64,000 nucleotides of DNA, taken from positions 124,001-188,000 of the forward strand of contig NZ_JAFMYW010000002.1 in assembly GCF_017353175.1 (NCBI RefSeq), in the 5' to 3' direction. Of the stretch, positions 9,291-17,071 are shown piece after piece. Each line of letters opens with the position of its first letter. Position 1 is the first letter of the stretch. Made by a program: the position numbers and the translations under genes. The DNA is from Fibrella forsythiae (GTDB lineage: Bacteria; Bacteroidota; Bacteroidia; Cytophagales; Spirosomataceae). The notes under the pieces are model-generated. The model ran no database searches. It was not told the origin of the DNA and worked only from the letters and a program-made list of their open reading frames with translations.

Positions 9291-10580
9291 TTAGTAATGG
9301 CTCGATGAGTCACCGGCATCTACGGGCTGATTATCCAGATTGAACAGATCATTCAGCACGTCGATTAGGGTTTCGGCTTCGCCTCGCTTACAAGCTGCTT
9401 TCAACTGTAACACGGGTAATTTCAGCACCTTCTGCATAATCCCCTTCGTGATCTTATCCATCCGCTCCGATTCGTCGGGGCCAAGGTGTTTCAGATGGCG
9501 GGCAATCTCCTCTTTCCGAATCTGCTCCAGCGCGTTCTTCAGTTTATTGATCGTAGGCGATACCATCATCTCTTTCGACCAGTCGCCAAATTCGGCTGTT
9601 GCCTGAGCAATGATTCCCTCCACCTGAGGAATCGACGCCAGACGCCGGTTCAACGCTTCGTCGGCGCGGGTACGAATATGATCAATGTTATAAACCAGTA
9701 CGCCCGGAATCTGCTCGACCGCCGCATCAACGCTGCGGGGCACCGACAAATCAATGAAATATTTGTAGGTCAGTACGGTCACGTTCTGCAACAGGGCAGG
9801 TGTAAACAGGGGTTCGTCGCGCTGAACGGCTGAAATGATTACGTCGGCCTGCTGAATCTCGGTAGCTAGCTGGTCAAAGTCGGCGAAACGTACCTGTAGT
9901 TCATTGGCCAGTTCTTCCGCTTTCGAGCGAGTTCGGTTGCAGAGTGTGATGTTGGTAACGCCCCGGTTCGTCAGGTTCCGGCACACATCGGCTCCAATTT
10001 CGCCAAGGCCAACCACTAATACGGTCGGATTGCTCCGCTCGCCCAGTAGTTCATCAATCAATTCAACGGCTGCATATGATACCGACGCCGCTCCATCGCG
10101 GAACGAGGTTTCCTGGGCCACACGCTTGTTGGTAAAAAAGATCGTGTGCATTAGCCGATGTAGAAATGGACCGGCCAGATCAAGATCTGCCGACCATTGA
10201 TACGACTGCTTCACCTGGTTGGGAATCTGCATATCGCCGATTACCTGCGAGTGCAAGCCCACACACACTTCAAACAAATGCCGAACCGCTTCGGAGTGGT
10301 TCGGAATCTGCTGGAAATAGGGGAGATAAGCGTCTGTATCAGTAAGGCCTTTTTCGATCAGCAACAGCCGCGCAATGGTGATGTTGTGGTCTTCAGAGGC
10401 CGTATAATACACTTCCGTTCGGTTACAGGTTGATACAACCAGTAGTTCAGAAAGGCCTAAAACATCGCGCAACCGAAGCATTAGCCGTTTGGCTTCGTCT
10501 TCGTTGAGTGCAATTAACTCACGTACCGCCAAAGGGGCCGTTTTGTGCGATAAACTTATTGATTTAAAAACGTCAAACAT
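9291..10580 (-). CDS. hemA: Glutamyl-tRNA reductase
   Basis: 429 residues. It catalyses NADPH-dependent reduction of glutamyl-tRNA to glutamate-1-semialdehyde, the first committed step of C5-pathway tetrapyrrole synthesis. The N-terminal catalytic domain carries SHKTAP and VSTCNRTE with nucleophile Cys52. The middle NADP-binding domain has VVGLGEIGADVCRNL at about 186-200, and the C-terminal helical dimerisation domain is complete. The start ATG is at 10580 (MFDVFKSISL). No hemL, hemB or hemD gene is adjacent. It is divergent from a membrane histidine kinase, and a TAATTTTG -7-like element lies 35 bp upstream. Heme demand from the cytochrome cluster later in the window depends on this pathway. 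Confidence 0.96.
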   Translation of the reverse strand: MFDVFKSISLSHKTAPLAVRELIALNEDEAKRLMLRLRDVLGLSELLVVSTCNRTEVYYTASEDHNITIARLLLIEKGLTDTDAYLPYFQQIPNHSEAVRHLFEVCVGLHSQVIGDMQIPNQVKQSYQWSADLDLAGPFLHRLMHTIFFTNKRVAQETSFRDGAASVSYAAVELIDELLGERSNPTVLVVGLGEIGADVCRNLTNRGVTNITLCNRTRSKAEELANELQVRFADFDQLATEIQQADVIISAVQRDEPLFTPALLQNVTVLTYKYFIDLSVPRSVDAAVEQIPGVLVYNIDHIRTRADEALNRRLASIPQVEGIIAQATAEFGDWSKEMMVSPTINKLKNALEQIRKEEIARHLKHLGPDESERMDKITKGIMQKVLKLPVLQLKAACKRGEAETLIDVLNDLFNLDNQPVDAGDSSSHY

Positions 10581-10614
10581 AGCGATTACGCTTAGTCAAC
10601 AGCTAAACGAAGTG

Positions 10615-10622
10615 CAAAATTA
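10615..10622 (-). promoter_or_regulatory. Candidate -7 element of the hemA promoter
   Basis: On the minus strand TAATTTTG matches the Bacteroidota -7 consensus TAnnTTTG, 35 bases before the hemA ATG. No good TTTG at the -33 position was found, so confidence is moderate. Confidence 0.5.
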
Positions 10623-10797
10623 CAGTACAAAACAGTCTGCTGAGGCGATGAAATGGGCGGATAGGTTATTTAGAATTGATATAAATAATTGTGCTCAATT
10701 CTTACTAAAATCCTACTCACGTGTTCATTGAAGAAACACCTATATGTACGTTCAGGTTCTTTGATTCGTTACCTTGTAAGGATAAAGAGGGAGGTTC

Positions 10798-12075
10798 ATG
10801 CTGAAGTCGTTTGATATATATAGTCAGAATAACGTAATGAAAATTGTAGTGGCGCTAAACCTGCTTCTGGTGGGAACGGGGTCATTGCTGTTTACTAAAC
10901 GAATTATCAACAGACTTGAAGCACGTGAAGAGCAGTATATGCGGCTTTACGCCAAGGCATTGGCATACGCGATCGAAACGGCCGATAACAACGAGAACCT
11001 GAACTTCATCGTCACCGGCATCATTGAAACAAATGAAAATAATGCAATACCTGCGATCTATGCCGACGAGCATCTTGAGCCGGCACAGTGCAGAAACATC
11101 GAGTTTCCGGATAATATGACCGGAGAGGAGAAGCATACGTACCTGAAAGAGCAGATTCAGGAAATGCGTAAGAACCACCCGCCGATTGTTGTTGATCTGA
11201 AAGACGGCGAGAAAGGACTTATTTATTACAATAACTCGCTGTTGCTTAAGCAGCTTAGTTATTTCCCTTTTGCGTTACTGGCCATTTTGTCTGCGTTGGC
11301 AGTATTGGCGTATCTATCGTTTAGCTCATCGCGCCGCGCCGAGCAGAACCGGGTGTGGGTGGGGCTGGCCAAAGAAACGGCGCACCAACTGGGAACTCCG
11401 CTTTCCTCGTTGCTGGCCTGGGTCGATTATATGCGTACAGATCCCGACCATTACGAAGCTGAGGTGACAGACGAAATCGAGAAGGATGTGCAGCGACTGG
11501 AAACCATTACAGCCCGTTTCTCCAGCATTGGCTCTATTCCCACGTTGACAGACGAAAACCTCGATGAAGTGGTGACACAATTTACCAATTACCTGGCGCG
11601 GCGAATTTCTACCAAAGTGAAGATGAGCGTGGAAAGCAACCTGCCTACCACATTGATGGTGCGTATAAACAGGTTGCTGTTTGAATGGGTGATCGAGAAC
11701 ATCTGTAAGAATGCCGTTGACGCCATGGCCGGGGTGGGTGAGTTACGGCTTCGGCTTCTGCCATTACCGAATGATGAAGTGGCAATAGATATCACCGACA
11801 CAGGTAAAGGCATGAGCAAATCGAGTATGTCGAAGGTCTTTTCGCCGGGTTATAGTACCAAGAAAAGGGGCTGGGGGCTGGGCCTGACCCTGGCAAAGCG
11901 AATCGTTGAGGAGTACCACAATGGGCGCTTGTACGTGAAATCGTCGGAGATAGGGAAAGGCACTACGTTTCGTATTGTGCTCAACCGCGAGCCTGGTGCC
12001 CTGCCCGACGTACCTGTGGTGCGCAAAAAAAGGCCCTCACTGCTTACGCTGCGAGGGCCAAAGAAGATGAGCTGA
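10798..12075 (+). CDS. Membrane sensor histidine kinase
   Basis: 425 residues with two membrane helices (about 14-33 and 156-175) bracketing a roughly 120-residue periplasmic sensor region with no recognised domain. The cytoplasmic kinase has ETAHQLGTPLSSLLAW (phospho-acceptor His196), ENICKNAVDAM (N-box), DTGKGM and GWGLGLTLAKRI. The AHQLGTPLSS version of the H-box is common in Cytophagales kinases. The ATG at 10798 is preceded by GGGAGG six bases upstream, an unusually clear Shine-Dalgarno for this phylum. No response regulator is adjacent. The last 50 bases of the gene also encode the terminator of the converging lipoprotein gene. Confidence 0.92.
   Translation: MLKSFDIYSQNNVMKIVVALNLLLVGTGSLLFTKRIINRLEAREEQYMRLYAKALAYAIETADNNENLNFIVTGIIETNENNAIPAIYADEHLEPAQCRNIEFPDNMTGEEKHTYLKEQIQEMRKNHPPIVVDLKDGEKGLIYYNNSLLLKQLSYFPFALLAILSALAVLAYLSFSSSRRAEQNRVWVGLAKETAHQLGTPLSSLLAWVDYMRTDPDHYEAEVTDEIEKDVQRLETITARFSSIGSIPTLTDENLDEVVTQFTNYLARRISTKVKMSVESNLPTTLMVRINRLLFEWVIENICKNAVDAMAGVGELRLRLLPLPNDEVAIDITDTGKGMSKSSMSKVFSPGYSTKKRGWGLGLTLAKRIVEEYHNGRLYVKSSEIGKGTTFRIVLNREPGALPDVPVVRKKRPSLLTLRGPKKMS
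12025..12059 (-). terminator. Terminator of the lipoprotein gene, inside the kinase 3' end
   Basis: On the minus strand GGCCCTC...GAGGGCC (arms 12053-12059 and 12032-12038, extendable with two mismatches) is followed by TTTTTTT (plus-strand A-run 12025-12031). It lies within the coding sequence of the converging kinase, 33 bases past the lipoprotein stop codon. Confidence 0.85.
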
Positions 12076-12092
12076 AGCCAGACCGCTGTTAA

Positions 12093-12638
12093 CTAGCGTC
12101 CGTTTAGCGGCACCGAAATCGTATCGGTCAGGATAGTATTACTAACGTTCAGCGCTCGGTCCCGGATACGTACCTGGAACCGTACGGGAGCCAGCCTGTA
12201 GGGCCGTTGATAGAAGAAAACCTGGCTGAAATCAATGTCGCCTTCAACCGCACCGTTTGGCGCATTAAGGGGAGATCGCGGGAAAAAGAGTTTGCTGTTA
12301 TCTCCAGGCGGAATTTCTTTATAGGTACCGTTGACAAACTCAAACGTCTTGATTTCGTAGTTTCCCCAGGTTTCTTTACTGAAAACAATACGCTGTCTTG
12401 TAGTATCGCGCGTGTCTTCACCAATGTCGCCGTTACCATCCTGCAGGCGGATCGTTATAATGACGGAATCGCGTGCAGCCTGACCTACGCCCGAACCAGC
12501 AGCCAGCGTAACCTTTACCGGTTGGCCAACCCGTTGGATCTGAGGTGTATCACTGTAATTGGGTTCCGTAAAACAGGCTGTAAGAGTCACCGCAAGGGCC
12601 ACCGCCAACATTCCCTGATGAATTAGTTGTTTGCGCAT
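12093..12638 (-). CDS. Predicted lipoprotein of unknown function
   Basis: 181 residues. A type II signal peptide ends in the lipobox LTAC (about residues 19-22), so the protein should be lipidated and probably sorted to the outer membrane. The mature part contains IRLQDGNGDIGEDTRD, a motif seen in many Bacteroidota lipoproteins of unknown function, and an apparently beta-rich C-terminal half. No enzyme motif is recognisable. The ATG at 12638 lies only about 20 bases from the start of the divergent LuxE-like gene, so the two promoters must overlap or sit inside the neighbouring coding sequences. Confidence 0.8.
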   Translation of the reverse strand: MRKQLIHQGMLAVALAVTLTACFTEPNYSDTPQIQRVGQPVKVTLAAGSGVGQAARDSVIITIRLQDGNGDIGEDTRDTTRQRIVFSKETWGNYEIKTFEFVNGTYKEIPPGDNSKLFFPRSPLNAPNGAVEGDIDFSQVFFYQRPYRLAPVRFQVRIRDRALNVSNTILTDTISVPLNGR

Positions 12639-12658
12639 GCTGTTAACGTACTGAATTT

Positions 12659-13735
12659 TTGCAAGCTACTGTGTTTTTATCCCAATCCGACTGGCGTTCT
12701 TCGCTCCGGCAACGTATTCTAAACGTAACGCCCCCCGATTTCGATGCACTGGGCCTCGATCTGTTCCGGTATCAGGCTCGGTATAATGCCGTTTATGCCG
12801 AATACCTCCGTCACCTTCGCTGCCAGCCCAACTCAATAGAGTCGCTGGCCGATGTGCCGTTCTTACCGATCAGCTTTTTCAAGACCCACCGTATACTGAT
12901 TCCAGACGTGCCTGTCGCCACGGAGTTTGCCAGCAGTGGTACCACCGGTGCCACAACAAGCAGGCATCTGGTGCCCGACCTGCCGCTGTATGACGCGGTA
13001 TGCCAGCGGCTCTTCGAGAACACCTACGGACCGCTCAACCAGTTTCATATTCTGGGTTTGTTACCGTCGTATCTGGAACGAAATAACTCGTCGCTGGTAT
13101 ATATGGTTCAGCGATTTATGACGCTGTCGGGTTCTGATCAGTCCGGTTTTTTTCTAAACAACTATGCCGAGTTAACCAGCCGTCTACGTCTGCTCACCAC
13201 GCAGGCGCGGCAACGTACCCAGCCAGCTAAAAAGATATTGTTGATCGGGGTAACCTTTGGCCTGCTCGATTGGGTCGACGAAACGCCTGAATCGCTGACC
13301 TGGGTCGGTAAATACCCCGATCTGATCGTCATGGAAACTGGCGGTATGAAAGGTCGTCGCCACGAGATGCTTCGTGAAGAAGTGCACGCCGAGTTGATCG
13401 GGAAGCTGGGCGTGTCGGCTATCCATTCTGAATACGGAATGACGGAATTGCTATCGCAGGCCTATTCAACAGGAGCAGGCGTTTTTGGCCCGGGTGCTAC
13501 CATCCAGGTACGTCTCCGCGATCTGAATGATCCATTTCACAGCTACGTACCCGGCCAGACGACAGGTAAGCAAACGGGCGGAGTAAATGTCATCGATCTG
13601 GCCAATCTGGATTCATGTGCCTTTATCGAAACACAGGATCTGGGCCAGTATGAAACCGGCTCAGGTACGTTCCGAATTATGGGCCGTTTTGATAATTCGG
13701 ACGTGCGGGGCTGTAACCTGTTGGCTGCGTTGTAA
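12659..13735 (+). CDS. LuxE-like acyl-protein synthetase / AMP-dependent ligase
   Basis: 358 residues. The protein resembles the LuxE/acyl-protein synthetase branch of adenylating enzymes: an N-terminal helical region with PFLPISFFKTH, the AMP-binding loop ASSGTTGATTSRH (about residues 91-103), METGGMKGRRHEM, and the HSEYGMTELLSQAY adenine/acyl-binding stretch. LuxE activates fatty acids as acyl-AMP and transfers them to itself or a partner. No luxC or luxD partner is present here, so the acyl acceptor is unknown. There is no ATG: an in-frame stop at 12644-12646 leaves only TTG (12659) or GTG (12671) as starts. In other bacteria such stand-alone genes often accompany polysaccharide or lipid synthesis genes. 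Confidence 0.85.
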   Translation: MQATVFLSQSDWRSSLRQRILNVTPPDFDALGLDLFRYQARYNAVYAEYLRHLRCQPNSIESLADVPFLPISFFKTHRILIPDVPVATEFASSGTTGATTSRHLVPDLPLYDAVCQRLFENTYGPLNQFHILGLLPSYLERNNSSLVYMVQRFMTLSGSDQSGFFLNNYAELTSRLRLLTTQARQRTQPAKKILLIGVTFGLLDWVDETPESLTWVGKYPDLIVMETGGMKGRRHEMLREEVHAELIGKLGVSAIHSEYGMTELLSQAYSTGAGVFGPGATIQVRLRDLNDPFHSYVPGQTTGKQTGGVNVIDLANLDSCAFIETQDLGQYETGSGTFRIMGRFDNSDVRGCNLLAAL

Positions 13736-13871
13736 GGGACAAAGGTGTTACCATTCAGCGCTTCACTGTTGCTAACATACCGTAGAGAGCCTGTTCCTGG
13801 CTGTAAAAAACACTACTCCGCCCGCACGGTTATCAAAAGGATTCACTAAACGGCAGATCATACAACGTATT

Positions 13872-14519
13872 ATGAAAAACTCACTCATTACAGGCCTGAG
13901 CCTGATGGCTTTGCTGCTTGCTGCAGAAATAACCGTTGCTCAGACCGGCCGGATGGACAGTGACCTGGTTGGGCGAACCAGCAAGATTGAGTTCGACCGC
14001 ATGAACAAAGAAGGGGCGGCCACAGTGGCCGCCATAACACCTGCGAACTCGGCACTATCAAAGGCTGATGACCACCTGATGAGGCAGGTTGCCATGGGTG
14101 GGCTGATGCAATTGGAAACCAGTAAAGTGGCTGTTCAGAAATCAACCAATCCGGAGGTTCGTGAAATGGCGCAGGCCGAGGTGGAGGAGCAGACGGGCTT
14201 ATCCGCTAAGTTAACCGCGATTGCTGCGGCTAAAGGAATAACCTTACCTACAACGCCGGATGCAAAAACACAGGCTATGGTGTCACAAATGCAGGGAATG
14301 TCGGGTGTTGAGCTTGATCGTCATTACGTGCGCGAACACGCGGTGAAAGGCCACGAACTACTCGATAAGACCCTGTCGAAGGTGGAGAGCAAAGGTCAGG
14401 ATTCGAATCTGTTGGCGGTGGCCAACGCTGCTCATCCACTCGTTAAAACACACTTGAAAGTGGCTCGTGAACTGAATTCAAAATTGAAAAGCGGAAAGGC
14501 AATGAACAGTGGCCAATAA
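13872..14519 (+). CDS. Exported DUF4142 protein
   Basis: 215 residues with a signal peptide ending near TVA-QTG (about residue 23) and a DUF4142 domain, a predicted ferritin-like four-helix bundle. Seen features are the repeated helices beginning FDRMNKEGAATVAA and ADDHLMRQVAMGGLMQLE, and the conserved HYVREHAVKGHELL segment. Its function is not established; family members are linked to stress and envelope responses. It is probably monocistronic: a 136-bp gap precedes it and a clear terminator follows. The start ATG (MKNSLITGLS) gives a standard signal peptide n-region. Confidence 0.88.
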   Translation: MKNSLITGLSLMALLLAAEITVAQTGRMDSDLVGRTSKIEFDRMNKEGAATVAAITPANSALSKADDHLMRQVAMGGLMQLETSKVAVQKSTNPEVREMAQAEVEEQTGLSAKLTAIAAAKGITLPTTPDAKTQAMVSQMQGMSGVELDRHYVREHAVKGHELLDKTLSKVESKGQDSNLLAVANAAHPLVKTHLKVARELNSKLKSGKAMNSGQ

Positions 14520-14540
14520 AGGAAATTGCTCGATAAAATA

Positions 14541-14570
14541 AAAAAGCCAACTTCTCAGGTTGGCTTTTTT
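14541..14570. terminator. Bidirectional-looking terminator after the DUF4142 gene
   Basis: Stem GCCAAC / GTTGGC (14546-14551, 14559-14564) flanked by AAAAA on the left and TTTTTT on the right. It lies 21 bases after the stop codon. Confidence 0.9.
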
Positions 14571-14764
14571 ATTTACTACTTGCAACCAATACTTACCGAT
14601 TGTAGCTTCAGGATTCGGGACAGAAGGGTATAAATAACAAGCGGATGTTGTTTCCTTATGTGTAATGACCTTACTTCGATTTGTAAAGCAACCAATAGGC
14701 TCATTTGGAACCTATTGGCCAAGCAGGTAACATACATTTATCGACTACGTTTTTTACATAATTT

Positions 14765-15922
14765 ATGGCCAAACTCATCATCATTGATGACGAAAAGAGC
14801 ATCCGGGCAGCCCTGCGTGATATTTTAGAATACGAGGGCTACGAGGTCGACGAGGCCAAAGACGGCGAAGAGGGCCTTGACATGGTTCTTAAATCGCGGT
14901 ATGATGTTGCTTTGTGCGACATCAAAATGCCTAAAATGGATGGGCTGGAAATGCTACAGAAAGCCACAGAGGCCGAACGGGGCACGCAGTTCGTTATGAT
15001 TTCGGCCTTTGGTAACGTCGAAAACGCCGTAGAAGCAACTAAGCGCGGTGCCTTCGATTTCATCACGAAACCACCCGATCTGAATCGTCTCCTGGTTACC
15101 GTTCGAAATGCCATCGAGAAATCGAAGCTGGTGGCAGAAACCAAGACCCTGAAGAAGCGGATTTACAAGATCAACGAGATCGTTGGCGATTCGGATCCGA
15201 TCAGGAAGGTAAAGGAAACCATCAACCGGGTAGCGGCCACTGAAGCGCGCGTATTGGTAACTGGCCCTAACGGGTCAGGTAAAGAGATGGTGGCCAAGGG
15301 CATCCACGAAAAGGGAAACCGGGCGGGCATGTCGCTGGTTGAAGTAAACTGCGCTGCTATTCCGGGCGAACTGATCGAAAGTGAGTTGTTTGGTCATGAG
15401 CGTGGTGCGTTTACGGGAGCCGCGTCGAAGCGCATCGGTAAGTTTGAACAGGCTGATGGCGGCACGTTGTTCCTCGATGAGATTGGGGATATGAGTTTGT
15501 CGGCTCAGGCGAAAGTGTTACGTGCCCTACAGGAGAGTAAAATCACCCGCGTGGGTGGTGATAAGGAAATCAAGGTGAATGTCCGGGTCATTGCGGCAAC
15601 GAACAAAGACCTGCGCAAGGAAATTGCCGACGGTAATTTCCGTGAAGACTTATTCCACCGCCTAAGTGTGATTGTTATTCACGTACCTGCACTGGCCGAC
15701 CGAAAAGAAGATATACCGCTACTGGCCGATAAGTTTTTGCAGGATATCAGTAGTGAATACAATGCGCCCGTGAAAGAAATTGAACCGGCGGCAATGGCCC
15801 AGTTGCAGTCAATGCCTTGGACGGGTAACGTTCGGGAATTACGCAACGTCATTGAGCGACTGGTTATCATGTGCGGCGACTCGATCACACTCGACGACGT
15901 GCTGATGTACGCCCGGAATTAA
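14765..15922 (+). CDS. Sigma-54-type response regulator lacking the HTH domain
   Basis: 385 residues. The receiver domain (1-120) has the acidic pair Asp8/Asp9 and phosphorylation site Asp52 in CDIKMP. The AAA+ sigma-54 activation domain carries Walker A GPNGSGKE (167-174), the sigma-54 contact loop GAFTGA (214-219), Walker B GTLFLDEIGD (233-242) and a C-terminal lid with RELRNVIERL. The protein ends right after the lid; the usual 50-residue Fis-type helix-turn-helix of NtrC proteins is absent and no second frame restores it. It can probably remodel sigma-54 polymerase but must act from solution or through a partner. No cognate kinase is adjacent. Confidence 0.93.
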   Translation: MAKLIIIDDEKSIRAALRDILEYEGYEVDEAKDGEEGLDMVLKSRYDVALCDIKMPKMDGLEMLQKATEAERGTQFVMISAFGNVENAVEATKRGAFDFITKPPDLNRLLVTVRNAIEKSKLVAETKTLKKRIYKINEIVGDSDPIRKVKETINRVAATEARVLVTGPNGSGKEMVAKGIHEKGNRAGMSLVEVNCAAIPGELIESELFGHERGAFTGAASKRIGKFEQADGGTLFLDEIGDMSLSAQAKVLRALQESKITRVGGDKEIKVNVRVIAATNKDLRKEIADGNFREDLFHRLSVIVIHVPALADRKEDIPLLADKFLQDISSEYNAPVKEIEPAAMAQLQSMPWTGNVRELRNVIERLVIMCGDSITLDDVLMYARN

Positions 15923-15932
15923 AGCCTGAAAA

Positions 15933-16009
15933 CCAGAAAATGATAAGTCTGTAAAGACGCCTACTGTCAGCCAGATCGTAAGCGTTTTTACAGACTTATC
16001 ATTTTCTGG
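15933..16009. repeat. 28-bp inverted repeat with one mismatch
   Basis: Arms 15933-15960 and 15982-16009 (left arm starts CCAGAAAATGATAAGTC) pair over 28 bp with one mismatch, around a 21-base loop. It lies between two co-oriented genes 104 bp apart. No T-run follows the right arm, so a canonical terminator role is doubtful. Confidence 0.9.
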
Positions 16010-16026
16010 TCTGTGATTGTCATTCT

Positions 16027-17016
16027 ATGAAAGCTGTACTTTGCCGCCAATTTGGCCCGCCCGACTCATTGACCGTTGACGAGGTCGCCCGGCCACAAGC
16101 AACTCCCGGAACGGTCGTTATCGACGTGAAAGCCTGTGGGGTTAACTTCCCAGATACATTGATCATTGAAGGGAAGTATCAGTTCAGGCCCGACTTTCCG
16201 TTTTCGCCGGGTGGCGAAGTGGCGGGCATTGTTCGTGAAGTAGGGGAGGGTGTGAGTCACGTAAAACCCGGTGACAATGTATTTGCGCTGACTGGCTGGG
16301 GTGGCTTTGCAGAAAGTGTACTGGCCGATGCGTTCAAGACGTTCCTGATGCCGGATAAGATGGAATACACCACAGCCGCTTCGCTCATGTATACGTACGG
16401 AACGTCGTATCATGCTCTGAAGCAACGCGCTCAGTTACGTTCCGGCCGGTCCGGCGATTCGGAAACGCTACTGGTGCTGGGAGCCGCAGGTGGTGTAGGA
16501 TTAGCCGCCGTTACGCTTGGAAAACTAATGGGCGCCCGTGTTATAGCTGCCGCCTCGACCGACGAGAAACTGGCCCTTTGCCGCCAGTACGGTGCTGATG
16601 AACTTATCAATTACACCTCCCAACCGTTGCGTGATCGCCTGCTTGAACTGGTTGGTAAAAAAGGCGTCGATGTGGTGTATGATCCTGTGGGTGGTGAGCT
16701 AGCCGAACCGGCTCTTCGATCAATGGCCTGGGGTGGCCGGTATCTGGTAGTTGGCTTTGCGGCCGGGTCCATTCCAAGTTTGCCTTTCAATTTGCCATTG
16801 CTAAAAGGCTGCTCGGTTGTGGGTGTGTTCTGGGGCGCCTTCGCCGAACGCCAGCCCAAAGACAATCAGCAGAATGTGCAGGAATTGCTTCAGTTCTGGC
16901 AGCGAGGTCAACTCATTCCGCACATTCACGCCACGTACCCACTTGAACAAGCCGCCAATGCGCTAAACGATATGCTGGGCAGGCGGGTTATGGGGAAAGC
17001 ACTGATAGTAGTGTAA
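16027..17016 (+). CDS. NADPH:quinone oxidoreductase-family MDR enzyme
   Basis: 329 residues of the zinc-independent medium-chain dehydrogenase/reductase type. The GroES-like N-terminal fold has GVNFPDTLIIEGKYQ and PGGEVAGIVREVG, where the catalytic zinc cysteine and histidine ligands are missing. The Rossmann domain has LVLGAAGGVGLAAV (about 150-163) and VDVVYDPVGG. This pattern fits quinone oxidoreductases (QOR/zeta-crystallin) or a short-chain enoyl reductase. The ATG at 16027 gives MKAVLCRQFG, the usual family start. The gene stands alone between the long inverted repeat and the decad-repeat gene. The substrate is not predictable. Confidence 0.9.
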   Translation: MKAVLCRQFGPPDSLTVDEVARPQATPGTVVIDVKACGVNFPDTLIIEGKYQFRPDFPFSPGGEVAGIVREVGEGVSHVKPGDNVFALTGWGGFAESVLADAFKTFLMPDKMEYTTAASLMYTYGTSYHALKQRAQLRSGRSGDSETLLVLGAAGGVGLAAVTLGKLMGARVIAAASTDEKLALCRQYGADELINYTSQPLRDRLLELVGKKGVDVVYDPVGGELAEPALRSMAWGGRYLVVGFAAGSIPSLPFNLPLLKGCSVVGVFWGAFAERQPKDNQQNVQELLQFWQRGQLIPHIHATYPLEQAANALNDMLGRRVMGKALIVV

Positions 17017-17058
17017 CAGGTGATCATTACATCATTTTCACCGCACTAAAATCATATT

Positions 17059-17066
17059 TATTTTTG
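17059..17066 (+). promoter_or_regulatory. TAnnTTTG -7 element 5 nt before a start codon
   Basis: TATTTTTG matches the Bacteroidota -7 consensus exactly, with only five bases between it and the ATG at 17072. Transcription would start at or within a base or two of the ATG, implying a leaderless mRNA. A TTTT (not TTTG) lies about 20 bp upstream at the -33 position. Confidence 0.6.
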
Positions 17067-17071
17067 CCTTC

